From Candidatus Wallbacteria bacterium (GTDB taxonomy: Bacteria > Muiribacteriota > UBA6191 > JACPRK01), in assembly GCA_016213845.1 (NCBI GenBank), contig JACQZN010000014.1:62001-126000 (forward strand): DNA of 64,000 nt, given 5' to 3'. Positions 10,201 through 18,703 of the stretch are shown here, piece after piece; positions within the stretch are counted from its first letter, which is position 1, and the number at the start of each line of letters is the position of its first letter. Position numbers and translations under genes: made by a program. The notes beneath the pieces were generated by a model that made no database searches, had not been told where the DNA came from, and saw only the letters and a list, made by a program, of their open reading frames with translations.

Positions 10201-12329
10201 TCGATCTGGCCCAGGTTCGGGTCGGTGCCGGAACTGACGCTGAAGAGGATATCGTTCTCCCGGATGGGCACGACGGTGCCGGCCTGGCGGGCGACGAAGG
10301 CGTTCTGCCCGGCCCCGATCGGGACGGAGTTGTCGATGAAGAAGGTCGTGTAGGTCGTGTAGGCCGTACCGCTCGGGCTGATGTAGTTGATGCGCGTTCG
10401 AAGGGGCCCCTCCTGGACGGCGACGGGGCTGGTGCCGCCCGGGCTTCTCCGCAAGCTCTCCAGCGCGGCATCGGGCTCATAGAGGGCAGTGCGGTAGACC
10501 TGACCGGCCGCCTGGTTGAGGTAGCTGGCGCCGGTGACCCAGTCCTTGAAGGGGGCGCTGGGCGAGAACGTGCCGTCCGGACGGCCTAATGGCCCGTTGT
10601 CGTCGATCACGACCTCCCAGGTGCAGATGGGACAGGGCGCCGTGCCGGCGTCGAGCATCGTGAACTCGATGCGGCCGCTGGTCTCCGAGGAAGCAATAGC
10701 GCTGGAGATGGCAAGCGAGCCGCGGATGTGGCGCTGGTCCTCGCTGTAGCCGAGCCCGCAGCGGGCCGACGTGGCGTCGAGGAACTTCTGGTCCTTGATA
10801 CCGCCCTTCTGCAGGTCGACGAAGAAACAGGTCGTCGCCTTCGAATCGAGGACCGAGACATTGCCTGCCAGGTCCCGCGCCTGGAAGACGACCTGGTAGA
10901 GGCCCTCGGGGAGGGTGGCCGGCTTGTAGGCGGAGGCCGAGCCGTGGGGCTTCGTGTAGAAAGTTTCCTCGACCTGTCCGAAGAGGGCGGCCGGGTCGTT
11001 GGTCTGGTGGGCGGGGTTGGTGTCCGGCGACCAGTCGAAGGGCAGCGCCGTGGTCAGGGGGGTGAGGGCAGCGATGGTGGTACCGGTGGCCTGGTCGACA
11101 CTGAAGTACTGGTAAGTGGCGTGGGAAACGACGAAGTTGTCGCGTGCCACGCCGCCCAGATCGGGGACCGTGGTGGTGACGCGCTGGGCCTGCAGGCAGG
11201 TGGCCCCGGGCGTCGTCTTGTTCAGGATGGAGAGCAGCACGGGCGCCGTGTTGTCGACGTCGAGCGACTTGCGCGTCTCCTCGGTGTGGCCGGTCGGTTT
11301 CGACACGCTCAGGGTGAGCGTGTGGCGGCCGTCTGCGGTTCCCTGGGCGACGGTGTCGAAGTTGGGGAAGAGGATGATCTCCTCCAGCGGCGACTTCGAC
11401 TCGGTCTCGCCGGAGGCGAGCACTCGGGAGTCGAACAGCAGAGTCCAGCGGCCGATGTCGCGGCCCTGGTTGTAGATGATGGCGCTGATGGGGAAGGACT
11501 TGCGGACCTGGGCCTGGTTGGGTTGCAGGAATTGCACGGTCAGCCGGGAAATGTCGATGGTGAACTTCCACTGGCGACGGGAAATGTTGCCGCATCCGTC
11601 CTCGACCTGGGCGACCACGGTGTGCTCGCCTTCGGCAAGCCCGCCTGGGGTCGTGTAGACCATCTGGTTGGAAGAGCGGACCAGGGCGGGTTCGCCGACG
11701 CTGACGCCGTCGACGAAGAGCTTGCTCCGATCGACGGCGACGGAGCCGCCGACATTGTCGAAGAAGGTGCAGCGTATTGCAGGGTTCGCGAGATCGACCG
11801 TGCCGACGGGCTCCACAGCGCTCACGACCGGTGCTTCGCGGTCGTTGTCGCAGCCTCCGCGCAGGGGGCTGGCGACCTGACTGACGGAGCCCGAGAGCTC
11901 CTTCTTGTAGGGCTTGCGGATGTCGTCGGCGCCGTCGGGATCTTCCGCCAGGTCCTTCGGGCCCAGGGAGTAGAGGAATCCGCGCGCCGTGTCGACCTGG
12001 TAGTCTCGTCCCCAGGGGTCGGGGTTGACCTGCTGCAGGTTTCCCAGATCGACCAGGAACTGAAGCGGAGGAAACCCTTTCTGGGTGTAGCGGTTGACGA
12101 AGGCGTCGTCGATAGGAGTGCCGGTGGTCAGCTCGTAGGCCTGCACGGCCTTCACGAAGGAGTCGAGCTCGTTGCTGGCCAGGGCGGTCCGCTGGGTGTC
12201 GCGGAACTCCTCGAAGTAGAAGCTGCTGACGCCGGCCAGGGTGACCAGCAAGAGCAGAGTGAGAATGAGGTCGACGAGAGTGAAGCCTGAGAGGAAGAAG
12301 CGATTGCCGCGCGGCCTTCGGGGTGTCAC
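7239..12329 (-). CDS. Giant pseudopilin-like protein with Ig-like and TolB-like domains
   Basis: A 1696-residue protein starting at GTG 12329, seven bases after the stop of the zinc-ribbon gene. The N-terminus is a type IV prepilin/GspG-like leader: a basic start, cleavage at GFTLVDL, and a hydrophobic helix, but with Asp in place of the usual Glu5. Residues to about 150 keep GspG-like motifs (LVDLGNLQQVNPDPWGRDY, FLYSLGPKDL). Ig-like modules joined by DNTAPV and DTLPPEV linkers follow, then a mixed alpha/beta region, and finally beta-propeller-like repeats (SPSLSPEGQDVVFAS, NPRLSPDGTEVVFES). Pseudopilins are normally 120-250 residues, so a pilus-tip or surface-display role is inference. Confidence 0.82.
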   Translation of the reverse strand: MTPRRPRGNRFFLSGFTLVDLILTLLLLVTLAGVSSFYFEEFRDTQRTALASNELDSFVKAVQAYELTTGTPIDDAFVNRYTQKGFPPLQFLVDLGNLQQVNPDPWGRDYQVDTARGFLYSLGPKDLAEDPDGADDIRKPYKKELSGSVSQVASPLRGGCDNDREAPVVSAVEPVGTVDLANPAIRCTFFDNVGGSVAVDRSKLFVDGVSVGEPALVRSSNQMVYTTPGGLAEGEHTVVAQVEDGCGNISRRQWKFTIDISRLTVQFLQPNQAQVRKSFPISAIIYNQGRDIGRWTLLFDSRVLASGETESKSPLEEIILFPNFDTVAQGTADGRHTLTLSVSKPTGHTEETRKSLDVDNTAPVLLSILNKTTPGATCLQAQRVTTTVPDLGGVARDNFVVSHATYQYFSVDQATGTTIAALTPLTTALPFDWSPDTNPAHQTNDPAALFGQVEETFYTKPHGSASAYKPATLPEGLYQVVFQARDLAGNVSVLDSKATTCFFVDLQKGGIKDQKFLDATSARCGLGYSEDQRHIRGSLAISSAIASSETSGRIEFTMLDAGTAPCPICTWEVVIDDNGPLGRPDGTFSPSAPFKDWVTGASYLNQAAGQVYRTALYEPDAALESLRRSPGGTSPVAVQEGPLRTRINYISPSGTAYTTYTTFFIDNSVPIGAGQNAFVARQAGTVVPIRENDILFSVSSGTDPNLGQIEFGGIFQDMPVNGVIRQASWSLTKGPSNSQVPVVNTASIFPYAGSPCTTHTASFGVAAGLSPASAGAMLLSTTVTGGLDGEYRLTLSITDGAGLTTAPVRQFKIDTLPPEVKSIQIWGPEGKTADPLDTVNCATGASKLTTIEGPALRFSPVVDDQFAVREVHYWLVPVTIPPTAKSAPIVIPITGVSTFPNIDVQVVTRDTKGATLKPLPQTYELQVEAVGVNRPNPGPLCRTSFSFKFLSNLAVFAPLDAASVDVQSLSPATIAASRTWLTSQEQGDAAGYLVSAFGAATNQLFDFRGRNGRAGFDPLIKLTDWLSQNAANGTTDILVLFDSVPAEAVTASPGVTPPLRAFLEGGSGAARPEGNVVVYVGPVPFVRQIDPISAAISPGPAQSVIFGADLGIDTANTNGTQLHNPAGLPIPFLPSLYEYTPFTDFVAAGAGFQDVWLRSGPHAVGGGAGDWVLEKLFTVEQSQTRGNNFVYRHKKSQGIFASFYGIGASSLAQNRSPVTPMPYVIEEFLKSYVTGGRNPALATKRIAFNNADPSYPAGTVAPSATAFPKDIFAYPSASGGYTNLTTNGSGGTDAVLVDLSDDGRTVTLLARDRSKEGGAGLNAPAQSLFGLDDQTMRSLALARDGGGPMVSGSRARRGGAAAAATRSDLKGVNGGFDLDHTAVFLIDGTSGAATQLTSGGILFGDAASPSLSPEGQDVVFASPNVYDTIDGALPAAFTRLKTLASGGIGIFRYNARAAGTAVYQDGWVSRSLGESPVCARPRIAGDGIFVAFQARNVTYKSVLTATDQVYLAVAQPGNTPAWAIGAITQAGAVASGNVDIAESATGGGSFPPIVFESSGDFRGQRPNGLPISSPTDSTGASAAGDLGFKAIWYFTGDFSAELIPIARGLDADCKNPRLSPDGTEVVFESAATQLVGPVSLGGGVTHTVRSTGTKNRIYRARVRIANALGGTPSVILERISPETVDVGAAGLPAISR

Positions 12330-12336
12330 CTGGGCC

Positions 12337-12804
12337 TCACTTGCCCGGCTTCATCCGCTCGATCTCGTCCTCGAGCACCCGGATGGCATGGTCCAGCTCG
12401 GCCATGCGTCCTCCGGAAGCAGCCGCCGGGACTGCGGCGCGGTCGAGAGCCAGCGAGGCCAGGAAGCCCGTCGTCAGGGCCAGCGCCGCCACGCCCGCGA
12501 TCACTCGGGCGTCACCAGCCAGATCCATCACGACCAGGTGCAGGAGGAAGAACCCCGCCAGCGCGCCCAGGAGCCACCCGATCCCCAGGAGCGGGTAGCG
12601 CAGCCAGGCGCGTCCCGAGCCTGTTGCGGCAGGTGAAGAGGCTTTGAGCTGGGCCCGCTCTTTCTGGCGATCCATGAGGATCTTGCTCGCCTCGAACCGG
12701 TTGAGCGGCGGCAACCGATCGGGCGCGAAGCGCTTCTGGCACTTCTTGCACTCCCCCGAGGTATCGAGCACCAGCTCCTGACAGCGCGGACAGGCCTTGA
12801 GCAT
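12337..12804 (-). CDS. Zinc-ribbon membrane protein
   Basis: 155 residues. The N-terminus carries a double CxxC zinc ribbon (CPRCQELV...CKKCQKRF, residues 5-24). Two hydrophobic segments follow (about residues 70-92 and 100-120), and the C-terminus is a short charged coiled coil (MAELDHAIRVLEDEIERM). It lies directly upstream of the giant pseudopilin gene with seven bases between stop and start, so the two are probably co-transcribed. No specific family is recognised. Confidence 0.7.
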   Translation of the reverse strand: MLKACPRCQELVLDTSGECKKCQKRFAPDRLPPLNRFEASKILMDRQKERAQLKASSPAATGSGRAWLRYPLLGIGWLLGALAGFFLLHLVVMDLAGDARVIAGVAALALTTGFLASLALDRAAVPAAASGGRMAELDHAIRVLEDEIERMKPGK

Positions 12805-12858
12805 ACAAGGCAGAAGATACCATGGCGGCCGCGCCAGGGCAGACTTCCGAAGGCCTGG

Positions 12859-13170
12859 TTACTCCAGCCTGGGCACCAAGAGACGCAGCTTCCGCCGGGT
12901 CGGGCCGGGCGGCGTGCGGGACGCGGGGCCGACCGTGGACTGGGTGCGGGCCAGGATCTGATTCAGCCGCCTCAGCTCGTCGACCACCTTGCGCTGGCTA
13001 TGCAGCAGCTGTTTCTGCATCTGTGACTTGGACCAGGGCGGCGAGACGGGGGGCTCGGCAGACGGGTCGAAGGTCGCGGCCTCGGCGCGGGAGGGGCGCA
13101 TCCAGCGCCACAGCCCCCACCAGAGGCGAGTGAACCAGCTCTCCTTGCGCAGCGGAATGATCCGTCCCAT
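12859..13170 (-). CDS. Small Trp-rich protein with C-terminal coiled coil, unknown function
   Basis: 103 residues with a strong start: GGAGG lies five bases before ATG 13170. Residues 12-25 are unusually rich in Trp (WFTRLWWGLWRWMR), which suggests an amphipathic membrane-surface helix. Residues about 50-75 form a likely coiled coil (KQLLHSQRKVVDELRRLNQIL), and the C-terminus is basic and Pro-rich. It sits between the subtilisin gene and the zinc-ribbon gene on the same strand. No family is recognised. It is judged real from the ribosome site and codon-like composition. Confidence 0.6.
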   Translation of the reverse strand: MGRIIPLRKESWFTRLWWGLWRWMRPSRAEAATFDPSAEPPVSPPWSKSQMQKQLLHSQRKVVDELRRLNQILARTQSTVGPASRTPPGPTRRKLRLLVPRLE

Positions 13171-13400
13171 CGTTACCTCCAGGGTCTCGTGTGAAGCATC
13201 GGAGCGGGCAGGCCTGGGGGTGACGGCCTCAAGCGCGATACAACCCAAGCGAGAGTGCGTCCGAACGGGCGAAGTCCCGCAATGGAAGCGGATCTTGCGG
13301 CTCCGGGCGCGAATCGCCGAGTGGCCGGAATCTGCCATCGACCGACCGAAATCGCGGACCCGAAAGCCGGATTCGTGCTTCCGGGCGCAAACGCCCTGAC

Positions 13401-15038
13401 CTAGCGCGCCGCGGCGCGCGCGGTGGGGACCGAGGGGCGCGAGAGCTGGGCCAGCAGGTAGGGCTTGGCGGCGGGGAAAGCCGCGCGGGGCAGGCTCGCC
13501 AGCTGCTCGCGTTGCCTGGGCGGCAGCGCAGCCGCAAAACGCTCGGCGGCGCGGGCAGCCAGCCGCACCGCGAAGGGCTGTTCGCCGGCCCGGCCGAGCA
13601 AGGCTTCCAGCGCCGCCAGGAACGCCTCCAGCGACTGCGAGGAGACCAGCTTCGACTCGGCCTTGGCCATCAGGGCGGCCGATGCGGATTCGGCCTGGAG
13701 CAGACCGGCGCCATGCAGGCGGTCGGGACCGGGCTCGCCCAGGTCGACGGCAGTCGAGGTGAGGAGCTCGAACAGCTCCTGGCGGGTCAGCTCGGGCCAG
13801 GCTTCCAGGAGCAGGGCGCCCACGGCAGCGACCTGCGGGGCGGCGAAGGAGGTTCCGTCGAAGCTGGCGTAGCCGGAAGCGTTCCAGGCCAGGACCGATG
13901 CGCCCGGCGCCACCAGATCGGGCTTGGCCCGGCCCTCGGTGGAGCGGCCGACGGCGCTGAACGGGCTCCAGCTGCGGTCTAGCCCCACGCTGCCGACGGC
14001 CAGGACCTGCTCGTAGGAGGCCGGGAAGAAGGTGTGCTTGGTGGCCTCGTCGACCGTATTGCCGGCGGAGAACACCGGCAGGATTCCGGCGTGTGTCCAG
14101 GCGTCGACGGCCGGCCGGAAGTAGTCGGCGGATAGGAGCTCGGGGTTCGAGAACCCCCACGAGTTGTTCACGATGCGTGGCGCGTCGTCGGTAGACGGGT
14201 CGCCGTCGGGGTCCAGCATCCACTGCATCGCCTGCACGATCTGGCCGGCGAACGCCCCGACGACCTTGCGGTTGGCCGCGGCCGTTCCGGTCAGCTCCAG
14301 CTCCTCGAGCACTCGGGCCACCACCAGCTTGCAGCCGGGCGCCACGCCGCAACCTTCGGAGGTCCGGGCGCCGGCCAAGACCGAGGCGACCGCCGTGCCG
14401 TGGCCCAGCGGGTCGGTCGGAGTGGGCGCGGGCTTGCTGGTGAAGTCCCGGTACGCGGCGATGCGGCCCGCCAGCGGCCCGGCGTCGACGATGCCGGTGT
14501 CGAGCAGGCCGACGGTCACGCCCTTGCCGGTCAGGCCCAGCTCCTCCCGCACGCCGGTGGCCCGGATCATGTTGAGCTGCCAGGCGCCGGCGCTGGTCGA
14601 CACTCGTGGGGCGGTCGGCCTGGGCAGGGCCACCGAAAGGAATGGGTCCAGCTCGACCTTTTCGACGTCCGGGCGGGCTCGCAGCTCCTCGGCCAGCTCC
14701 GGCGTGCAGCGGACCTGGACGCCGCCGACCAGCCAGAGCAGCCGCACGCCCCGGTGCGCGTTCTGCCGGGTCGCCATCGACTGGACCAGGCCGGCCGACC
14801 GGGCGATGGTGCTGCGGCGCCGCTGGGCCAGACCTTCCTGGCGCCGCGCGGCGGGCCGCTCGCTCAACCCCTCGACTTCCGAGGCCAGCGCCTGCATCAG
14901 CGGCTTCACCTGCGCCGCTCCCGGCTCCGGCTTGAACCGCACGATGTACGCCGCGAACTCCCCCCGCTCCCCCCCGAACGCCACCGCCGCCAGCGCCAGG
15001 CTGGCCAGGGCGAGAACCGATGTGCGTGCAGCTGCCAT
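13401..15038 (-). CDS. Subtilisin-family (S8) serine protease, exported
   Basis: 545 residues from ATG 15038, chosen because a clean signal peptide follows (TSVLALASLALAAVAFGG). A propeptide-like region occupies about residues 25-140. The catalytic triad is visible: Asp in GLLDTGIV (about residue 178), His in GHGTAVASVLAG (about 213) and Ser in FDGTSFAAPQVAA (about 396). The oxyanion Asn is in NNSWGFSNP. The C-terminus beyond about residue 440 is helical and not recognised. It is transcribed away from the unknown 553-residue gene, with a REP-like element between them. It may process surface proteins, including the neighbouring giant pseudopilin, but that is only inference. Confidence 0.9.
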   Translation of the reverse strand: MAAARTSVLALASLALAAVAFGGERGEFAAYIVRFKPEPGAAQVKPLMQALASEVEGLSERPAARRQEGLAQRRRSTIARSAGLVQSMATRQNAHRGVRLLWLVGGVQVRCTPELAEELRARPDVEKVELDPFLSVALPRPTAPRVSTSAGAWQLNMIRATGVREELGLTGKGVTVGLLDTGIVDAGPLAGRIAAYRDFTSKPAPTPTDPLGHGTAVASVLAGARTSEGCGVAPGCKLVVARVLEELELTGTAAANRKVVGAFAGQIVQAMQWMLDPDGDPSTDDAPRIVNNSWGFSNPELLSADYFRPAVDAWTHAGILPVFSAGNTVDEATKHTFFPASYEQVLAVGSVGLDRSWSPFSAVGRSTEGRAKPDLVAPGASVLAWNASGYASFDGTSFAAPQVAAVGALLLEAWPELTRQELFELLTSTAVDLGEPGPDRLHGAGLLQAESASAALMAKAESKLVSSQSLEAFLAALEALLGRAGEQPFAVRLAARAAERFAAALPPRQREQLASLPRAAFPAAKPYLLAQLSRPSVPTARAAAR

Positions 15039-15104
15039 CTTCGAAGGTCGCGAAATTATGAAGATCGCGCGCGTAAACGTCAATCGCCCCCCGCGGAAAT
15101 TCCC

Positions 15105-15125
15105 GTGGCGTCTACCCGTACCGGG
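15105..15125 (+). repeat. REP-like element, copy 1
   Basis: Contains the core GTGGCGTCTACC followed by CGTACCGGG and a T run, bracketed by CCCG/CGGG. The same core occurs at 26651, 27622 (reverse) and 31729 (reverse). It lies in the divergent region between the S8 protease and the unknown 553-residue gene. Confidence 0.75.
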
Positions 15126-15210
15126 TTTTTCAGGCCTCGCGCAGGCCGCGGACACTCTCCGAGCGGCGTGTTCCGTCCGGCGCGACCGCGTACATTCGGG
15201 GGGGCGCCGC

Positions 15211-16872
15211 ATGGTATCCTTTGCAGCCAACGTGAGAGACAGAGACGTGACAGCCGGACAGAAAATCGTCGAGCGGTTCGCAGAGTATTGCGGGCTGGCC
15301 GACAAGGAGAAACGCTGGCTGGTGGCGCAGGTGGGGCGCAAGACCGGCCCCGCGCAGGCCTCACCCGTTCACTCGGCCTGCGGAGAGTCCCACCCCTCGG
15401 TGGAAGAGCTCGACGCCTTCGACACCGTCGTGCGCGATCTCCTGGACAAGCGCCAGACCAGCGGGCGCGCGCGCATCGATTCGGCCGAGCTCCGCGCCAA
15501 GGTGGCTCGCGGCTGCCTCCGCGGCGTCGAAGCCGAGGAGCAGTTCCTCACCGACGAGACCATCGTGGCGGCCGTCGACGCCCTTCACTCCGCCGGAGCC
15601 TTCGAGCCCGAGGACGTCCACCACCTGGCGACCTTTCTGGGCCAGCTCGACCATCTCCAGGATTTCAAGCATCTGGCGTCCGTCTGCGAGGACCTGGTGC
15701 GTCTCGACAGCTTGACCGAGGTGCACAGGCTGGACCTGGTACTTTCGATGGTGGCTTGCGCCCAGCTACCGCTGGCCGTGCGCGCCCAGATCCTCGAAGC
15801 CGTCGCCACCGGCCCCAGCCTCCCCGAGGAGATCGTGATGGAGCTGCTGGAGCGCGTCGTGTGCGGGGAAAGCCTCTACGGCCCCTATTGGTACGAAAGC
15901 GCCGACGACTACCTCGACGCCCGGCCCAGCTGGATCATGCCGGCCACGGGCGAGCAGAGGGATTCGATGGTCTCGGGTCTTGCGGACCTGGCCGGCCAGC
16001 TCACGCAGCAGAATCGCGACCGCTCTGCGGCCGAGCTCGACGAGCTCGACGCCGTGCTCGACTGGCTCGACTCCATGGAAGGCACCTCGCTCTTCGAGCA
16101 GCTCGCGTTACGCATGGCCGAGCGGCTGCCCGACTTCTGGCGGGACTTCGACGCCGGCGCCCACGATGCGGCCTGTGACCATCCGCCCGGCCGCTACGCC
16201 TGCGTGCCCGAGCTGGAGCCCTTCGAGCCTGTCGTGCAGCAGGCCTGCGACGAGACCGGCGCCCCCAGGCGTGCCGTGGAGATCGTCATCGCCGGACTGG
16301 GCTACGTGATCGACGGCCTCCGGCATCTAGCGGTCGACCCTTCCGCTTTCTCCGCCGGCATCTCCGGGGGCGATTCCGAAACCGAATCCAACCTGCTCGA
16401 CGTCACGGGCCACGTGCTCGATTGCGTCCTGCACGACAGCCTGAACCTGGTCTACGTGCCGCTGCAGCAGTTCGCGGACCTCAGGGATGAGGATCTGTCC
16501 CGCCTGCGCGAGCTTGCCCTGGCCGTGCGCGACGGGTTGCTCAAAGGCGCTACCGACACCGTGCCGGCCGACCTCGTGGAGCTGCTCTCGCCCTTCGACG
16601 GCCGGACGGCCGCGCGCCTCAACCGTGTTGCCGAGGAGAGCCTCTCCTTCGCAGCAGCGCGGCTGCTGGCCGATCACTTCCTGCCGCGCAAGGAAGTCGC
16701 GCGCGTCGCGGGCCCGGTCTGGACCGCCGAATCTCTTGCAGGCGCGGGCGAATATGCCGCCTGGGCCGCCCAGCTCGTCGCCGATTTCCACGAGCTGTTC
16801 GACGCCGATCTCGTCGCCTCGGCCAAGAACGGGGGCGGAGCGCGCTTCGAAACCCCGGGCTACGTGAACTGA
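15211..16872 (+). CDS. Unknown acidic helical protein
   Basis: A 553-residue protein with no recognised family. The start is set at ATG 15211, after a G-rich stretch at 15198-15206 and after the REP element, which excludes earlier in-frame starts. GTG codons at 15231 or 15247 are alternatives. There is no signal peptide or membrane segment, so it is probably cytoplasmic. It is rich in Asp/Glu and Leu and predicted by eye to be mostly alpha-helical. Two segments carry short amphipathic repeats (around LDELDAVLDWLDSMEG). Its stop lies eight bases before the end of the convergent histidine-kinase gene. Confidence 0.7.
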   Translation: MVSFAANVRDRDVTAGQKIVERFAEYCGLADKEKRWLVAQVGRKTGPAQASPVHSACGESHPSVEELDAFDTVVRDLLDKRQTSGRARIDSAELRAKVARGCLRGVEAEEQFLTDETIVAAVDALHSAGAFEPEDVHHLATFLGQLDHLQDFKHLASVCEDLVRLDSLTEVHRLDLVLSMVACAQLPLAVRAQILEAVATGPSLPEEIVMELLERVVCGESLYGPYWYESADDYLDARPSWIMPATGEQRDSMVSGLADLAGQLTQQNRDRSAAELDELDAVLDWLDSMEGTSLFEQLALRMAERLPDFWRDFDAGAHDAACDHPPGRYACVPELEPFEPVVQQACDETGAPRRAVEIVIAGLGYVIDGLRHLAVDPSAFSAGISGGDSETESNLLDVTGHVLDCVLHDSLNLVYVPLQQFADLRDEDLSRLRELALAVRDGLLKGATDTVPADLVELLSPFDGRTAARLNRVAEESLSFAAARLLADHFLPRKEVARVAGPVWTAESLAGAGEYAAWAAQLVADFHELFDADLVASAKNGGGARFETPGYVN

Positions 16873-16879
16873 GCGCCGC

Positions 16880-18703
16880 TCAGAGCTCGATCGTGGCGCG
16901 GGTGCCGCGGCCCTCACGCGGCTCCAGGCCGACGCGGCCGCCGTGCGCCTCCACGATCCGCTTCACGATGGACAGGCCCAGCCCCGTCCCCCCGCGGTGG
17001 CCTGAGCGGAAGCGCTCGAAGACGTGCTCGGCGTCGGCCGGTGAGATTCCGGGTCCGTCGTCGGCAATCTCGATCCGGGCGCGGCCGTCGCGCTCCTCGA
17101 CCACGACCTCGATGGTCCCGCCCTCGTCCAAGCTGCGGATGGAGTTGGTGAGGAGGTTGGTCAACGCCTGGCCGATGCGGCGCGCGTCGACGTCGCGCCG
17201 TACGGGCTCGGGCGCGAAGTGCGTGACGACGCGGATGCTCCGGTTCTCGAGCGCCGTCTTGAGCCGGGCGACGCAATCGGCCGCGATCCGCTGGAGGACG
17301 GAATCCTTGCGATCGAGCGTGTAGCGCGGCGAGTCCATGCGCGCCAGCTCCAGCAGGTCGTCCACCAGCGAGCTGACGTGATTGGCCTCTTCCTGGCAGA
17401 TGCGGAGCGATTCCCGCAGGAAGGAGCCGGCGTCGGGTGAAAGCTGCAGGGCCGCCGTGGCGGTGGTTTTCTCGCCCGGGACCTCTTCGGCGACGACTGG
17501 CTCGTCGGCCGGGCCGCGCCCCCCGGGCGGCAGGATGCGCGACTCGAGGATGCTCTCGAGGCTCACCTGCACGGTCGTCAGCGGAGTACGGAGCTCGTGG
17601 GAGACGTCGGCCAGGAAGTTGCGCCGCCGCTCGTCGATCTCCTCCAGGCTCTTGACCACGTTTTCCAGCCGCTGCGCCATCGTGTTGAAGGAGCGGCCTA
17701 GTTCGCCTATCTCATCGGTGCCGGGGTCGGCGACGCGACAGGCGAGGTTGCCGTCGGCGACGGCGCTGAGACATTCGCCCAGCCGGCTCAACCGCCGCGT
17801 GATCGTGCGGAAGACGAGCAGCCCGAGAGCCGCTGCGACCAGGAAGATGACGACGATGGCCGCCGCCGCGGCCTGGGCCATGAAGCGGTTCATCTCTTCG
17901 GGCGCGGCGGGCTCGAAGGTGGACGGCACCTCGGCGGTGACCAGGACGAAACCGCGGCCGCCCGGAACGGGCGCCGAGGCGTGACCGGCGTTTCTATCGA
18001 ACTTGAGAACGATTGCGCGGTCGGTGGTCGAGGTCGTGGAGTCGGTGGAGTCAGTGGAGTCGGTGGAGCTTTCGGATGTCATGGAATCCAAGAGCTCCCG
18101 GGCGCGGGGCGAGGATTGGCCGTGCGGTGTGCCGTCGGCCGACGCGTAGACGATGGAGATCCCTGTGAAGGCGCGCGCCAGCTCCTCGAGCCGGGCTGCG
18201 GCGGCCCCCGGCGTCGCGCCGCTGTCGAGCGCCTCGGCGGCCTCGCGCGCGGCCAAGCCCGCAAGCGCCCGCAGCGAGCGCGCCAGCAGCCGTCCGGAAG
18301 AGAACATGCTGGGCCAGCTGGAGCGGCCCCAACCAAACGAGGCCGAGCCCCGGCCCGCCTCGGCCCGCCCGCCGGAAAAACCGGGTCGAGCGTCGCCGGA
18401 CGGGATGGAGGTTGCGCTCGTCGCCGCGGACCCGGGGCGGCTCCCCATGGTCCGCTGCATCCCGCGGCCGAACTGAGAACGCCGGGCCCCGGGCTGAAAC
18501 CGCCCAGCGCCTCCCGACGGCTGGCGGCCCCAGCCGTACGACGGGGAGGGAGGCCACGTCCGGCCCTGCCGCGTCCAGCGCTCCTCGAACCAGGAGTGCC
18601 ACCCGGCTCGCCAGACGCTGTGGTAGGTCTTGGCGCCGGCGACCAGCGAGATGAAGACGACGACCAGGAAGGTCCCGCAGATCTTCCAGTAGAGACTTCG
18701 CAT
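16880..18703 (-). CDS. Sensor histidine kinase
   Basis: A 607-residue membrane sensor kinase partnered with the response regulator directly upstream, whose stop it overlaps by a few bases. It has an N-terminal membrane helix (about residues 10-25), a periplasmic region of about 230 residues, a second helix (AAAIVVIFLVAAALGLLVF), a HAMP linker, a HisKA domain with the phospho-acceptor His in FLADVSHELRTPL (about residue 364), and an ATPase domain with the N box NLLTNSIRSL, DDGPGI and GGTGLGLSIVKR. The periplasmic region includes a Ser-Thr-Asp tandem repeat (18036-18062). The signal sensed is unknown. Confidence 0.93.
   Translation of the reverse strand: MRSLYWKICGTFLVVVFISLVAGAKTYHSVWRAGWHSWFEERWTRQGRTWPPSPSYGWGRQPSGGAGRFQPGARRSQFGRGMQRTMGSRPGSAATSATSIPSGDARPGFSGGRAEAGRGSASFGWGRSSWPSMFSSGRLLARSLRALAGLAAREAAEALDSGATPGAAAARLEELARAFTGISIVYASADGTPHGQSSPRARELLDSMTSESSTDSTDSTDSTTSTTDRAIVLKFDRNAGHASAPVPGGRGFVLVTAEVPSTFEPAAPEEMNRFMAQAAAAAIVVIFLVAAALGLLVFRTITRRLSRLGECLSAVADGNLACRVADPGTDEIGELGRSFNTMAQRLENVVKSLEEIDERRRNFLADVSHELRTPLTTVQVSLESILESRILPPGGRGPADEPVVAEEVPGEKTTATAALQLSPDAGSFLRESLRICQEEANHVSSLVDDLLELARMDSPRYTLDRKDSVLQRIAADCVARLKTALENRSIRVVTHFAPEPVRRDVDARRIGQALTNLLTNSIRSLDEGGTIEVVVEERDGRARIEIADDGPGISPADAEHVFERFRSGHRGGTGLGLSIVKRIVEAHGGRVGLEPREGRGTRATIEL
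18036..18062. repeat. 9-bp tandem repeat inside the kinase gene
   Basis: Three consecutive nine-base units (GTGGAGTC plus G or A on the plus strand) followed by a partial fourth encode Ser-Thr-Asp repeats in the periplasmic linker of the kinase. The unit is a multiple of three, so copy-number change alters linker length and not frame. Confidence 0.75.

Noticed and set aside
10728-12290. 520-residue plus-strand frame over the giant pseudopilin
   Set aside because: Antisense shadow; composition is Gly/Val/Glu-rich and no motif is seen.
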